6,538 bases of DNA, taken from positions 1-6,538 of the forward strand of contig JAQGMN010000252.1 in assembly GCA_028292345.1 (NCBI GenBank), read 5' to 3'. The translations under genes were made by a program, and so were the position numbers. Under the pieces are notes generated by a model. That model made no database searches. It had not been told where the DNA came from and saw only the letters and a list, made by a program, of their open reading frames with translations. Positions within the stretch are counted from its first letter, which is position 1. Each line of letters starts with the position of its first letter. Shown in pieces: positions 1-6,047 of the stretch. This stretch comes from Polaromonas sp. GTDB lineage: Bacteria > Pseudomonadota > Gammaproteobacteria > Burkholderiales > Burkholderiaceae_C.

Positions 1-783
1 CAGGACCTTCTGCTCGGCCTTGGACAGCGTGTCCCACCACTTCTTGCTCACCAGCACGATCCACGGGCTGTAGACGTGGTTGGTAACGGTCAGGTACTTC
101 TGCACCTCGTAGAACTTGCTCGACAAAATCGTGTTGTACGGGTTTTCCTGGCCGTCGACCGTCTTGGTCTCCAGCGCGCCGAACAGTTCGGAAAAGGCCA
201 TGGGCACCGCGTTGGCGCCCAGCGTCTTGAAGCTGTTCAAAAACACGTTGTTCTGCATCACGCGCAGCTTGATGCCGTCCATGTCCTCGACCTTGGTGAC
301 CGGGCGCTTGCTGTTGGTCAGGTTGCGAAAGCCGTTTTCCCAGTAGACGAGGCCGACCAGGCCCTTGTCCTGCAATTTGTCCTTGATCTTGTCGCCGATG
401 GGGCCGTCGAGCAGCGTGTCGGCTTCCTTGACGTTGCTGATCAGGAAAGGCGTGTCCCACAGCGCCATTTCCTTGGTGATGCCCACCAGCGTGGCGGTGG
501 AACCCACCATCATTTCCTGCGCGCCGCCGATCAGCGCCTGCTGCATCTGCGTGTCGGGCCCAAGCGCGGCGGCGCCGATGGCGCGCACCTTCATCTTGCC
601 GCCAGACGCCTTGGCCACCTCGTCGGCGAACACCTTGGCCGCGCGGCCCTGGTTGCTGGCTTCGTTCAGGCCATAACCGAAGCGGATCAGTCGCGGCTTG
701 ATGTCCTGCGCCAGCGTGGCAAACGAGGCGCTCAGGGCCACGGCAGCGGCGGCGGCAATCACGGTTCTGCGAAGAAAAGTCAT
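1..783 (-). CDS. dctP: TRAP transporter substrate-binding protein DctP, C-terminus cut by window edge
   Basis: Periplasmic solute-binding protein of a tripartite ATP-independent transporter; it captures an organic or sugar acid and delivers it to the DctQM membrane unit. I translated it from the reverse strand: 261 residues are present. The family is usually 320-340 residues, so roughly 60-80 are missing at the left edge. Residues 1-25 form a signal peptide (basic MTFLRR, alanine-rich core, likely cleavage after Ala25 in ATLA-QD). Family hallmarks are GFRNLTNSKRP (151-161), IKLRVMQN (171-178) with Arg174 at the position of the arginine that normally pairs with the substrate carboxylate, and DGQENP (210-215). 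The start at 783 is supported by AGGAGA at 791-796, 7 bases upstream. It is last in the operon, 43 bases after dctM, with a much better ribosome binding site than dctM, which suits the higher dose needed for a binding protein. Substrate gluconate is inferred from neighbours only. Confidence 0.95.
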   Translation of the reverse strand, partial: MTFLRRTVIAAAAAVALSASFATLAQDIKPRLIRFGYGLNEASNQGRAAKVFADEVAKASGGKMKVRAIGAAALGPDTQMQQALIGGAQEMMVGSTATLVGITKEMALWDTPFLISNVKEADTLLDGPIGDKIKDKLQDKGLVGLVYWENGFRNLTNSKRPVTKVEDMDGIKLRVMQNNVFLNSFKTLGANAVPMAFSELFGALETKTVDGQENPYNTILSSKFYEVQKYLTVTNHVYSPWIVLVSKKWWDTLSKAEQKVL

Positions 784-826
784 GGGAAAGTCTCCTGGAG
801 TTGTGGAAAAAGTGAACGGTTTTTTT

Positions 827-2119
827 TCAGCGCATCCACGCGACGGGCGCGGTGACGATCTGCGGGAAGATGACAAACAGGGCCAGGATCAGCACATAGG
901 TGATCAGGAAGGGGTTGACCCCCTGGATCACCCGGTGCAGCGGCAGCCGGCCGACGCCGGCCACGACGTTGAGCACCGTGCCGACCGGCGGCGTGATCAG
1001 GCCGATGGCACCGTTGAGCACGAACATCAGGCCGAAATACACCGGGTCGATGCCGGCCTTCACGGCAATCGGCAGCATCACCGGCGCGAAGATCAGGATG
1101 GTCGGCGTCAGGTCCAGCGCCGTGCCGACGATGACCAGCACCACCATCATCACCGCCATCAGGAGCTTGGGGCTTTCGACCAGCGGCCCCAGCCAGCCGG
1201 TGAGCGTGCCGGGCAGGTCGGCCAGCGTGATCATGTAGCTGGCCACCTGGGCGCCGGCGCACAGGAACATGACGATGGCGGTGGTCTTGCCGGCGCGCAC
1301 CAGCACGCCGTGGATCTCGGCGATCTTCATCTCGCGGTGCACGAACAGGGCGACGAACAGCGCATAGAACGCGGCCACCACGGCCGCTTCGGTCGGCGTG
1401 AAGATGCCGGTCTTCATGCCGCCGATGATGATGATCGGCATCAAGAGGGCCCAGAACGCCCTGGCGGTGGCGCGCAGGCGTTCCTTCATCGGCAGCGGTT
1501 TTCCTTCGGGCAGGTCCATCTTGCGCAGCACCAGTTTCCACGCCACGATCAGGCCCAGGCCCATGATGATGCCGGGCACGATGCCGGACAGGAACAGCGC
1601 CGAGATCGAGGTGTTGGTGGTCACGCCGTAGATCACGAAGGGCATGGACGGCGGAATGATGGGCGCGATGATGCCGCCCGAGGCGATCAGCCCGGCCGAA
1701 GTGTGCATCGGGTAGCCCTGCGTGCGCATCATGGGCAGCAAAATCGTCGCCAGCGCGGCAGTGTCGGCCAGCGCCGAGCCGCTCATGCTGGCCATCATCA
1801 CGGCGGCGGCAATCGCGACGAAGCCCAGCCCGCCCCGGATGTGGCCGACCCAGGCCTGCGCCATGGCAATGATGCGGGTGCTGATGCCGCCCGAGTTCAT
1901 CAGTTCGCCGGCCAGGATGAAGAAGGGCACCGCCAGCAGCGGAAAGCTGTCCACCCCGGCGACCAGGTTCTGCGCCAGCAGCTGCGTGTCCCAGAAGTCG
2001 AGCACCCAGGCCATGCCCGCGCCGGTCAGCACCAGCGCCAGGCCCATGTTCATGCCGATGCCCATGAGGGTCAGCATGCCGACCGAAAAAACGATGAAAG
2101 CCAGGGCTTCGTTGGTCAT
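827..2119 (-). CDS. dctM: TRAP transporter large permease DctM
   Basis: The large membrane subunit of the TRAP transporter, which forms the sodium-coupled transport path in the inner membrane. The 430-residue length is normal for DctM, and the protein is hydrophobic throughout, with about a dozen predicted membrane segments. Family motifs visible are FILAGELMNSGGIS (67-80), SMSGSALADTAAL (111-123), GGIIAPIIPPSMPFVIYG (148-165), TGIFTPTEAAVV (237-248), TALDLTPTILIFAPVMLP (333-350) and GLITPPVGTVLN (373-384). The SGS and TPP-containing hairpins correspond to conserved elements around the sodium and substrate sites of the family. Start at 2119 lies 7 bases beyond the dctQ stop; a GGAG at 2130-2133 overlapping the end of dctQ is the likely ribosome binding site, so translation is probably coupled. 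The TGA stop is followed directly by a run of eight A (820-827 on the given strand, beginning with the stop's last base). DctM and DctQ are separate here, not fused. Confidence 0.97.
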   Translation of the reverse strand: MTNEALAFIVFSVGMLTLMGIGMNMGLALVLTGAGMAWVLDFWDTQLLAQNLVAGVDSFPLLAVPFFILAGELMNSGGISTRIIAMAQAWVGHIRGGLGFVAIAAAVMMASMSGSALADTAALATILLPMMRTQGYPMHTSAGLIASGGIIAPIIPPSMPFVIYGVTTNTSISALFLSGIVPGIIMGLGLIVAWKLVLRKMDLPEGKPLPMKERLRATARAFWALLMPIIIIGGMKTGIFTPTEAAVVAAFYALFVALFVHREMKIAEIHGVLVRAGKTTAIVMFLCAGAQVASYMITLADLPGTLTGWLGPLVESPKLLMAVMMVVLVIVGTALDLTPTILIFAPVMLPIAVKAGIDPVYFGLMFVLNGAIGLITPPVGTVLNVVAGVGRLPLHRVIQGVNPFLITYVLILALFVIFPQIVTAPVAWMR

Positions 2120-2126
2120 GGCCGCT

Positions 2127-2639
2127 TCACTCCACTTCCGCGCCGTGGCCGAGGTCCAGCGGCGTGCGGTTGATGATCTCGAACAGCGCCATCAGGCCGA
2201 TGGCCGTGGCGCACAAAAAGGCCGGCAGCGGCAGCAGCGCCGTCGAATAGCCCAGCACCACCGAATGGCTGCCGTAGCCGACCACGACCTGCTGCCAGGC
2301 GCCCCAGCCGATCAGCGCGCAGCCCAGCAGCACCAGGAGGCGGATGAACAGCGTCATGCCCATGAACAGCGCAGGCCGGTTTCTGAGCAGGCCGACCAGG
2401 CTGGTGAAGGCCATGTGCTCGCCGGCCGGGTAGGCGGCGGTCGCGCCGATGAACACCATCCAGACGAACAGCAGGCGCGACAGCTCTTCGCTGGCGGGCA
2501 GGCCGCTGCCAAAGCCGTAGCGCAGCACGACGTTGACGAACACCGCCACGGCCATCACGCCCAGGCACAGGGCCAGCAGCCCGTTGGCGATGCGCTGGAA
2601 GCGGCTCCTGGGCGCTTCGATCAGGGGTTCGGGGCTCAT
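2127..2639 (-). CDS. dctQ: TRAP transporter small permease DctQ
   Basis: Small four-helix membrane subunit of the TRAP transporter, which partners DctM in the inner membrane. 170 residues, typical for DctQ. Hydrophobic segments fall at about 18-38, 55-72, 90-112 and 134-155. The family signature runs through NVVLRYGFGSGLPASEEL (36-53) and LFVWMVFIGA (58-67), including Arg40 and the acidic pair Glu51-Glu52. Its ATG overlaps the gntK stop in an ATGA arrangement (2636-2639), and AAGGAG at 2645-2650, inside the 3' end of gntK and 5 bases from the start, is a strong ribosome binding site. Together these indicate one transcript and coupled translation of kinase and transporter. The gene order kinase-Q-M-P differs from the common P-Q-M order. 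Confidence 0.95.
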   Translation of the reverse strand: MSPEPLIEAPRSRFQRIANGLLALCLGVMAVAVFVNVVLRYGFGSGLPASEELSRLLFVWMVFIGATAAYPAGEHMAFTSLVGLLRNRPALFMGMTLFIRLLVLLGCALIGWGAWQQVVVGYGSHSVVLGYSTALLPLPAFLCATAIGLMALFEIINRTPLDLGHGAEVE

Positions 2640-3145
2640 GCCTGCTCCTTGTCCAAGCCCAGCCAGGCGGTCACGTCGGCCTGCAGCTGGTCCAGCGGTT
2701 TCAATGCATCGACCCGCAGCACGCCGGCCTCGCCCGTGGGGTCTTCGAGCGTGGCGAACTGGCTGTCCACCAGCGTGGTCGAGAAAAAATGCGCCGCGGC
2801 GCGCGCCGCCACCCGGGCCTGCGCCTGCTCGCGGCCGATGCCGAGGAAGACAAAGCGCAGGCCGGGCGCGGCCTGGCGCAGGCGCTCGCGGTAGGAAAGT
2901 TTCAGGGCCGAGCAGGTCAGCACGAGGCCGTCCGGATGGGCGCGCAACTGCTCGCCCAGCGTGGTCAGCCAGCCGTCGCGGTCGGCGTCCGTCAGGGCAA
3001 TGCCCTGGCTCATCTTGGCGCGGCTGGCCGGGCTGTGGAAGTCATCGCCTTCGACCAGCGCCAGGCCGGTGGCCTGCGCCACGGCCGCGCCCAGGCTGGA
3101 CTTGCCGCAACCGGCCACACCCATGATCACGAGGGAATCTGTCAT
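2636..3145 (-). CDS. gntK: Gluconokinase, GntK type
   Basis: Phosphorylates D-gluconate with ATP to 6-phospho-D-gluconate (EC 2.7.1.12) in the cytoplasm, feeding the Entner-Doudoroff or pentose phosphate route. 169 residues, normal for the small shikimate-kinase-like gluconokinases. The Walker A loop is G9-VAGC-G14-K15-S16. EGDDFH (32-37), KMSQGIALTDADRDGWL (44-60) and TCSALKLSYRERLR (77-90) match blocks of E. coli GntK. The stretch HFFSTTLVDSQFATLEDP in the last third matches the GntK block HFFKTQMLVTQFETLQEP, apart from a small length change. It is the first gene of the minus-strand operon; its stop overlaps the dctQ start by 4 bases. The ribosome binding site is weak (AAGG at 3155-3158) and lies next to the proximal operator, which is 13 bases from the ATG, so repressor bound there would block transcription into the gene. 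The family assignment is secure; gluconate as substrate is the family's known activity, not tested here. Confidence 0.96.
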   Translation of the reverse strand: MTDSLVIMGVAGCGKSSLGAAVAQATGLALVEGDDFHSPASRAKMSQGIALTDADRDGWLTTLGEQLRAHPDGLVLTCSALKLSYRERLRQAAPGLRFVFLGIGREQAQARVAARAAAHFFSTTLVDSQFATLEDPTGEAGVLRVDALKPLDQLQADVTAWLGLDKEQA

Positions 3146-3158
3146 TTGTCAAAGCCTT

Positions 3159-3172
3159 GGATAGCGCTGTCC
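3159..3172. promoter_or_regulatory. GntR-type operator, gntK-proximal
   Basis: GGATAGCGCTGTCC is a 14-bp palindrome with one mismatch (G3169 in place of A). It sits in a 17-bp block (3157-3173) that matches the second site at 16 of 17 positions. An even palindrome with a central GC step is the usual LacI-family operator form, and a TAGCGCT core fits what I recall of gluconate-regulator sites in pseudomonads. It starts 13 bases before the gntK ATG, a position suited to repression by road-block. Confidence 0.8.
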
Positions 3173-3266
3173 TGTTGAGTCGAAATAAAAGGCGACCTTT
3201 TGGGATTTTCCCTTTTGAAGCGCGCCTGTTGGGGCGCCTCAGGGATTGTCCGACTGGCGGTCGCCG

Positions 3267-3296
3267 TTGGATAGCGCTATCCTATGCGAGTATCAG
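3267..3296 (+). promoter_or_regulatory. Possible sigma-70 promoter of gntR
   Basis: TTGGAT (3267-3272) and TATCAG (3291-3296), separated by 18 bases, each match the sigma-70 consensus at four of six positions. The perfect operator would cover the -35 hexamer and most of the spacer, which fits autorepression. The match is weak and rests on position as much as on sequence. Confidence 0.25.
3269..3282. promoter_or_regulatory. GntR-type operator, gntR-proximal
   Basis: GGATAGCGCTATCC is a perfect 14-bp palindrome, 45 bases before the gntR ATG. It is near-identical to the gntK-proximal site and its centre is 110 bp from that site's centre. This suggests that the divergent LacI-family protein binds both sites, represses its own gene, and may bridge the two sites by looping. 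Binding is inferred from symmetry, duplication and position. Confidence 0.83.
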
Positions 3297-3327
3297 CCCT
3301 TTCTTCTCAGTAGTTTCCCTGGGATTC

Positions 3328-4353
3328 ATGACTCCACCCCGCCTTCGCTCCCGCGCCACCGGCCGCGTCACCCTGGACGACGTGGCGCAGGCCGCCGGTG
3401 TCAGCCCCATCACCGTGTCGCGCGCGCTGCGCGGCGAACGCGCCGTCGATCCGGCGCTGGTCGAGCGGGTCCAAGAGGCGGCGCGCACGCTGGGCTATGT
3501 GCCCGACCCGGCGGCGCGCGCGCTGGCGTCGCAGCGCAGCGCGCATGTCACGGTGCTGATTCCGATGCTGTCGAATGCGCTGTTCGTCGATGTGTTCGAG
3601 GCGGTGCAGCGCAGCCTGCGCCCGGCCGGCTACCAGACGCTGATGGGCGTGACGCACTACAACCTGGACGAAGAGGAAGTGCTGCTGCGCGAGCAACTGC
3701 TGCAGCGCCCGGCCGGCCTGCTGGTGACCGGCCTGGAGCGCAGCGACGCGGCCCGCGCGCTGATCGCGCAAAGCCGCGTGCCCTGCGTGCACCTGATGGA
3801 AATGTCGGGCGCGCCCGGCGTCTACAGCGTCGGCTTTTCGCAGCTGGAAGCCGGCGCCGAGATGACCCGGCACCTGCTGGCGCGCGGCCGGCGGCGCATC
3901 GCCTTTGCGGCCGCGCAGCTCGATGCGCGCACGCTGCAGCGGCTGGACGGCTGGCGCCGCGAGCTGGGCGCGGCCGGCCTGCACGATGCGGCGCTCGAAT
4001 GGCTGGACCCGGCGCCCTCGTCCATCGCGCTGGGCGCGCAGATGTTCGAGCGGATCATGCGCGAGCAGCCCGGCGTGGACGCGGTGTTCTTCTGCAACGA
4101 CGACCTGGCGCAGGGCGCCCTGCTGGCGGCGCTGCGCCTGGGCATTGCCGTGCCGGCGCAGGTGGCGGTGGCCGGCTTCAACGACCTGACCGGCAGCGAC
4201 CAGATGCTGCCGACGCTGACCACGGTGCGCACGCCGCGCGCCGAGATCGGCACGGCGGCGGCGCGCATGCTGCTGTCGCTGATGAGCGGCAAGCCGGTGG
4301 CGTCGCCCTGCGTCGATCTGGGCTACGAACTGGTGGTGCGCGCAAGCACCTGA
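3328..4353 (+). CDS. gntR: LacI-family transcriptional regulator, gluconate repressor GntR type
   Basis: DNA-binding repressor expected to be released by gluconate or a related metabolite. 341 residues from the ATG at 3328. An N-terminal helix-turn-helix, VTLDDVAQAAGVSPITVSRALRG (start at 14, end at 36), is followed by the hinge with the Leu67-Ala68 pair that normally enters the minor groove. A periplasmic-binding-protein-like sensor domain runs from about 74 to 341. Similarity to E. coli GntR continues through the sensor: GYQTLMG (101-107), SVGFSQLEAGAEMT (167-180), LDARTL (198-203), CNDDLAQGA (256-264) and VDLGYEL (329-335). I reject the in-frame upstream ATG at 3157 because it would add 57 unrelated residues and place the perfect operator inside the gene; the HTH sits at its normal distance from 3328. 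The ribosome binding site is poor (GGGA, 3321-3324), consistent with low expression. It is divergent from gntK with two shared operators, so autoregulation and control of the operon are inferred. Confidence 0.95.
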   Translation: MTPPRLRSRATGRVTLDDVAQAAGVSPITVSRALRGERAVDPALVERVQEAARTLGYVPDPAARALASQRSAHVTVLIPMLSNALFVDVFEAVQRSLRPAGYQTLMGVTHYNLDEEEVLLREQLLQRPAGLLVTGLERSDAARALIAQSRVPCVHLMEMSGAPGVYSVGFSQLEAGAEMTRHLLARGRRRIAFAAAQLDARTLQRLDGWRRELGAAGLHDAALEWLDPAPSSIALGAQMFERIMREQPGVDAVFFCNDDLAQGALLAALRLGIAVPAQVAVAGFNDLTGSDQMLPTLTTVRTPRAEIGTAAARMLLSLMSGKPVASPCVDLGYELVVRAST

Positions 4354-4390
4354 CGTTCCGGAATGCTATTGAAATAATAGCTGCTTGCGC
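4340..4390. repeat. Nested inverted repeats at the 3' end of gntR (possible Comamonadaceae intergenic repeat)
   Basis: The outer arms GCGCAAGCA (4340-4348) and TGCTTGCGC (4382-4390) are perfect 9-bp complements. Inside lie the perfect palindrome TTCCGGAA (4356-4363) and the hairpin GCTATT-GAAAT-AATAGC (4365-4381). The structure spans the gntR stop codon and most of the 68-bp gap between the two converging genes. No T-run follows on either strand, so it is not a classical intrinsic terminator, though it may slow or end transcription from both sides. The AATAGCTGCTTGCGC part resembles a short motif I recall from many intergenic regions of Comamonadaceae; that link is from memory. Confidence 0.6.
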
Positions 4391-4421
4391 CCGCTCCTAT
4401 TGCGCGAAAGCCTGATTTTGC

Positions 4422-6047
4422 TTAAAACCTGATCGCGATGTCGAGCACCGACGGCCCGGCGCTGCCGCCGATCAGCGAACGCGCCGCATCGCCCGTGGTG
4501 TTGCGGTACAGCGTGGCCGCGCCGGTCGCCAGCGACACGGTGTACAGCGTGTACGGGCCGGCGGCGCCGGTGCGCAGGGCCGCCAGCACCAGCCCGTTGG
4601 CGCCCCCCGCGATGTCCATGGCCGCCGCGCCGCTGAACGGCACGCCCAGCGCGCCGACGTTGGCCAGCGTGCCGTCGTTCGGCGGGACTTGCTGGGCGAG
4701 CACGGCGCTGGCGGCGTCCAGGTCGTACAGCACGGTGCTGCGCGCGCCGGCAAAGCTGTTGCCGTAGGCGCCGCCGGCCACCACGGGCGCCGCGCCGGCG
4801 CGGTTGATGGCGCCGTCGGTCGTGGTCGCGCCGGTGTCGGCATTGATGCGCAGGTTCAGCCCGCTGTCGCCGATGACGCGCAGGCGGTCGGCCACCGGGT
4901 TGAAGTCCACCGCGAAGCGCGCCGCATTGCCCAGGCCGGTGTAGGGCAGCGTGGCGTCGGCGGCGTCCGCGCTGAGCGTGGCGACCACGGTGCCGGCGCC
5001 GGTATCGGGCTCGACGGTCAGCAGGCGCGCGGTGCTGGTCAGCGCGTAGAGCTTGCCGTTGGCGGGGCGAAAGTCGATGCCCAGCACCGACTCGCCAGTG
5101 ATCAATCCGCCGATGGGCACGCCGGCCGCCAGCGTGGCGGGCGCGGCCGGGTCAAAGCTGGCCAGGCGGCTGCCTTCGGTCAGCGCGTACACCCTGGGCG
5201 CGGCCGGCTGCACCAGCGCCAGCCCTGCCAGCGCCTCGCCTGTGCCGATGGTGCCGACACGGGTCGCCGCGCTGCCTGCGGCCAGCGGCACGGTGTACAG
5301 CGCCGTGCTGCCGCCGGTCGCCAGCGCGGCATAGGCGGTGTTGTTGCGCGCGTCGATGTCAAAGCCGTTGGCTGCGGCAAAGGTGCCGCCCAGCGCCACC
5401 GGCGCGGTCAGCGTGCCGTTGTTGGGCGGGTCCTGCAGGTAGACCTGGCCGGCGGCGGCGTCCAGGCTGTAGAGCTGGGTCGAAGTGGCGCCGGCGACGG
5501 CATTGCTGTAGGCGGCAGCGGTGATGGCAGCCGCCGCGCCGTTGACCGCGCCGTCGGTGGTGGTGGCGCCGGTCGTGACGTCGATGCGCAGGTTCAGGCC
5601 GGTGTCGCTGATGACGCGCAGCCGGTCGGCGACCGGGTTGAAATCCACGCCGAACTGGCTGCCCGTGAGCGCGGTGTAGGGGTTGTCGTCGCCTGCGGCG
5701 GCCATGAGTGCGGCCTTGAACCTGGCCACGCCGGTGGCGGCGTTCAGCGTGTAGAGCCGCGCCTGGTCGCTCAGGGCATACAGCAGGCCATCGGCCGGGC
5801 GCATGTCCAGGCCGACCAGCTTTTCATTGGGCTGCAAGCCGCTCACGGCAATGCGGCCCTTGAGCGTGGCGGGCGTTGCCCGGTCGAACGACACGACGCT
5901 GCCGGACACGGTCAGGGCCACGGTGTCGCCGACGGCCACGGCCACGGCAACGGGCGGCGCGGGCTGGTCGTCATCGCTGCCGCCGCAGGCGGCAAGGGCG
6001 GCCACGGCCAGCAGGGCGGGCACGAAGAATGCGCGGGAAGTTTGCAT
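4422..6047 (-). CDS. DUF4394-containing lipoprotein with two tandem units
   Basis: Envelope lipoprotein of unknown function. Residues 1-21 form a lipoprotein signal with lipobox L18-A-A-C21; Gly22 follows the cysteine rather than Asp, so outer-membrane sorting is likely. A short acidic and proline/valine linker (24-40) leads to two DUF4394-like units, about 43-285 and 286-541. Each opens with a segment such as ALTEGSRLASFDPAAPATL. Next come a G(L/I)D(M/F)RPA-LYAL strand pair, the block VDFNPVADRLRVI-D-GLNLRI-TGATTTDGA-N, and an LY-LDAA--PPN-GTL segment. Recurrent LYAL-type strands suggest a beta-propeller-like fold, which is inference. The start at 6047 is supported by GAGG (6056-6059), 8 bases upstream, and by the signal peptide. 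It is monocistronic as far as visible and converges on gntR. DUF4394 proteins have no established activity that I know of; adhesion, ligand binding or envelope sensing are guesses. Confidence 0.9.
   Translation of the reverse strand: MQTSRAFFVPALLAVAALAACGGSDDDQPAPPVAVAVAVGDTVALTVSGSVVSFDRATPATLKGRIAVSGLQPNEKLVGLDMRPADGLLYALSDQARLYTLNAATGVARFKAALMAAAGDDNPYTALTGSQFGVDFNPVADRLRVISDTGLNLRIDVTTGATTTDGAVNGAAAAITAAAYSNAVAGATSTQLYSLDAAAGQVYLQDPPNNGTLTAPVALGGTFAAANGFDIDARNNTAYAALATGGSTALYTVPLAAGSAATRVGTIGTGEALAGLALVQPAAPRVYALTEGSRLASFDPAAPATLAAGVPIGGLITGESVLGIDFRPANGKLYALTSTARLLTVEPDTGAGTVVATLSADAADATLPYTGLGNAARFAVDFNPVADRLRVIGDSGLNLRINADTGATTTDGAINRAGAAPVVAGGAYGNSFAGARSTVLYDLDAASAVLAQQVPPNDGTLANVGALGVPFSGAAAMDIAGGANGLVLAALRTGAAGPYTLYTVSLATGAATLYRNTTGDAARSLIGGSAGPSVLDIAIRF
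4425..5192 (-). repeat. Second DUF4394 unit (C-terminal copy)
   Basis: Encodes residues 286-541 of the lipoprotein. Its best-conserved block, residues 380-415 (4803-4910), matches residues 134-169 of the first unit at 29 or more of 36 positions. The offset is exactly 246 codons (738 bases), and similarity is also plain at the DNA level. The unit has a glycine/alanine-rich end finishing in SVLDIAIRF. Confidence 0.8.
5193..5921 (-). repeat. First DUF4394 unit (N-terminal copy)
   Basis: Encodes about residues 43-285. It carries the conserved block at 134-169 (5541-5648) and the QLYSLDAAAGQVYLQDPPNNGTL-like segment near 191-213, whose partner in the second unit is near 440-461. The boundary between units is approximate, set where the opening motif recurs near residue 286. 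Confidence 0.75.

Larger units (their letters stand above)
3146..3327. promoter_or_regulatory. Divergent control region between gntK and gntR
   Basis: This 182-base gap separates the divergent starts of the kinase operon and the regulator gene, so both promoters should lie in it. It contains two operator-like palindromes near its ends (listed separately). Between them is a patch richer in A and T than its surroundings (3180-3217), with a perfect 6-bp inverted repeat AAAAGG-CGA-CCTTTT at 3187-3201. A second CCTTTT copy at 3211-3216 could pair with the same AAAAGG, and a short GGGA-TTT-TCCC element lies at 3202-3212. The A/T-rich patch is a plausible promoter zone for gntK, but I cannot find a convincing -35/-10 pair on the minus strand. 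Confidence 0.7.

Noticed and set aside
820..827. A8 tract at the dctM stop as a terminator or programmed frameshift site
   Set aside because: On the transcript strand it is a run of A, not U, with no stem before it. It begins at the stop codon's last base, so slippage would not change the protein.
76..855. Plus-strand open frames over the left edge
   Set aside because: They are shadows of the dctP gene, which is read on the minus strand and runs off the window edge, with a signal peptide and DctP motifs.
698..2173. Long plus-strand open frame of 491 codons antisense to dctM
   Set aside because: Its product is rich in His, Arg, Asp, Gln and Gly with no domain, and it lies opposite a clear DctM gene. 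This is the usual open antisense frame produced by GC-rich codon use.
3157..3327. 57-codon N-terminal extension of the regulator from the ATG at 3157
   Set aside because: The extension has no family similarity and would put the perfect operator inside the coding region. The start at 3328 gives normal LacI-family spacing to the helix-turn-helix.
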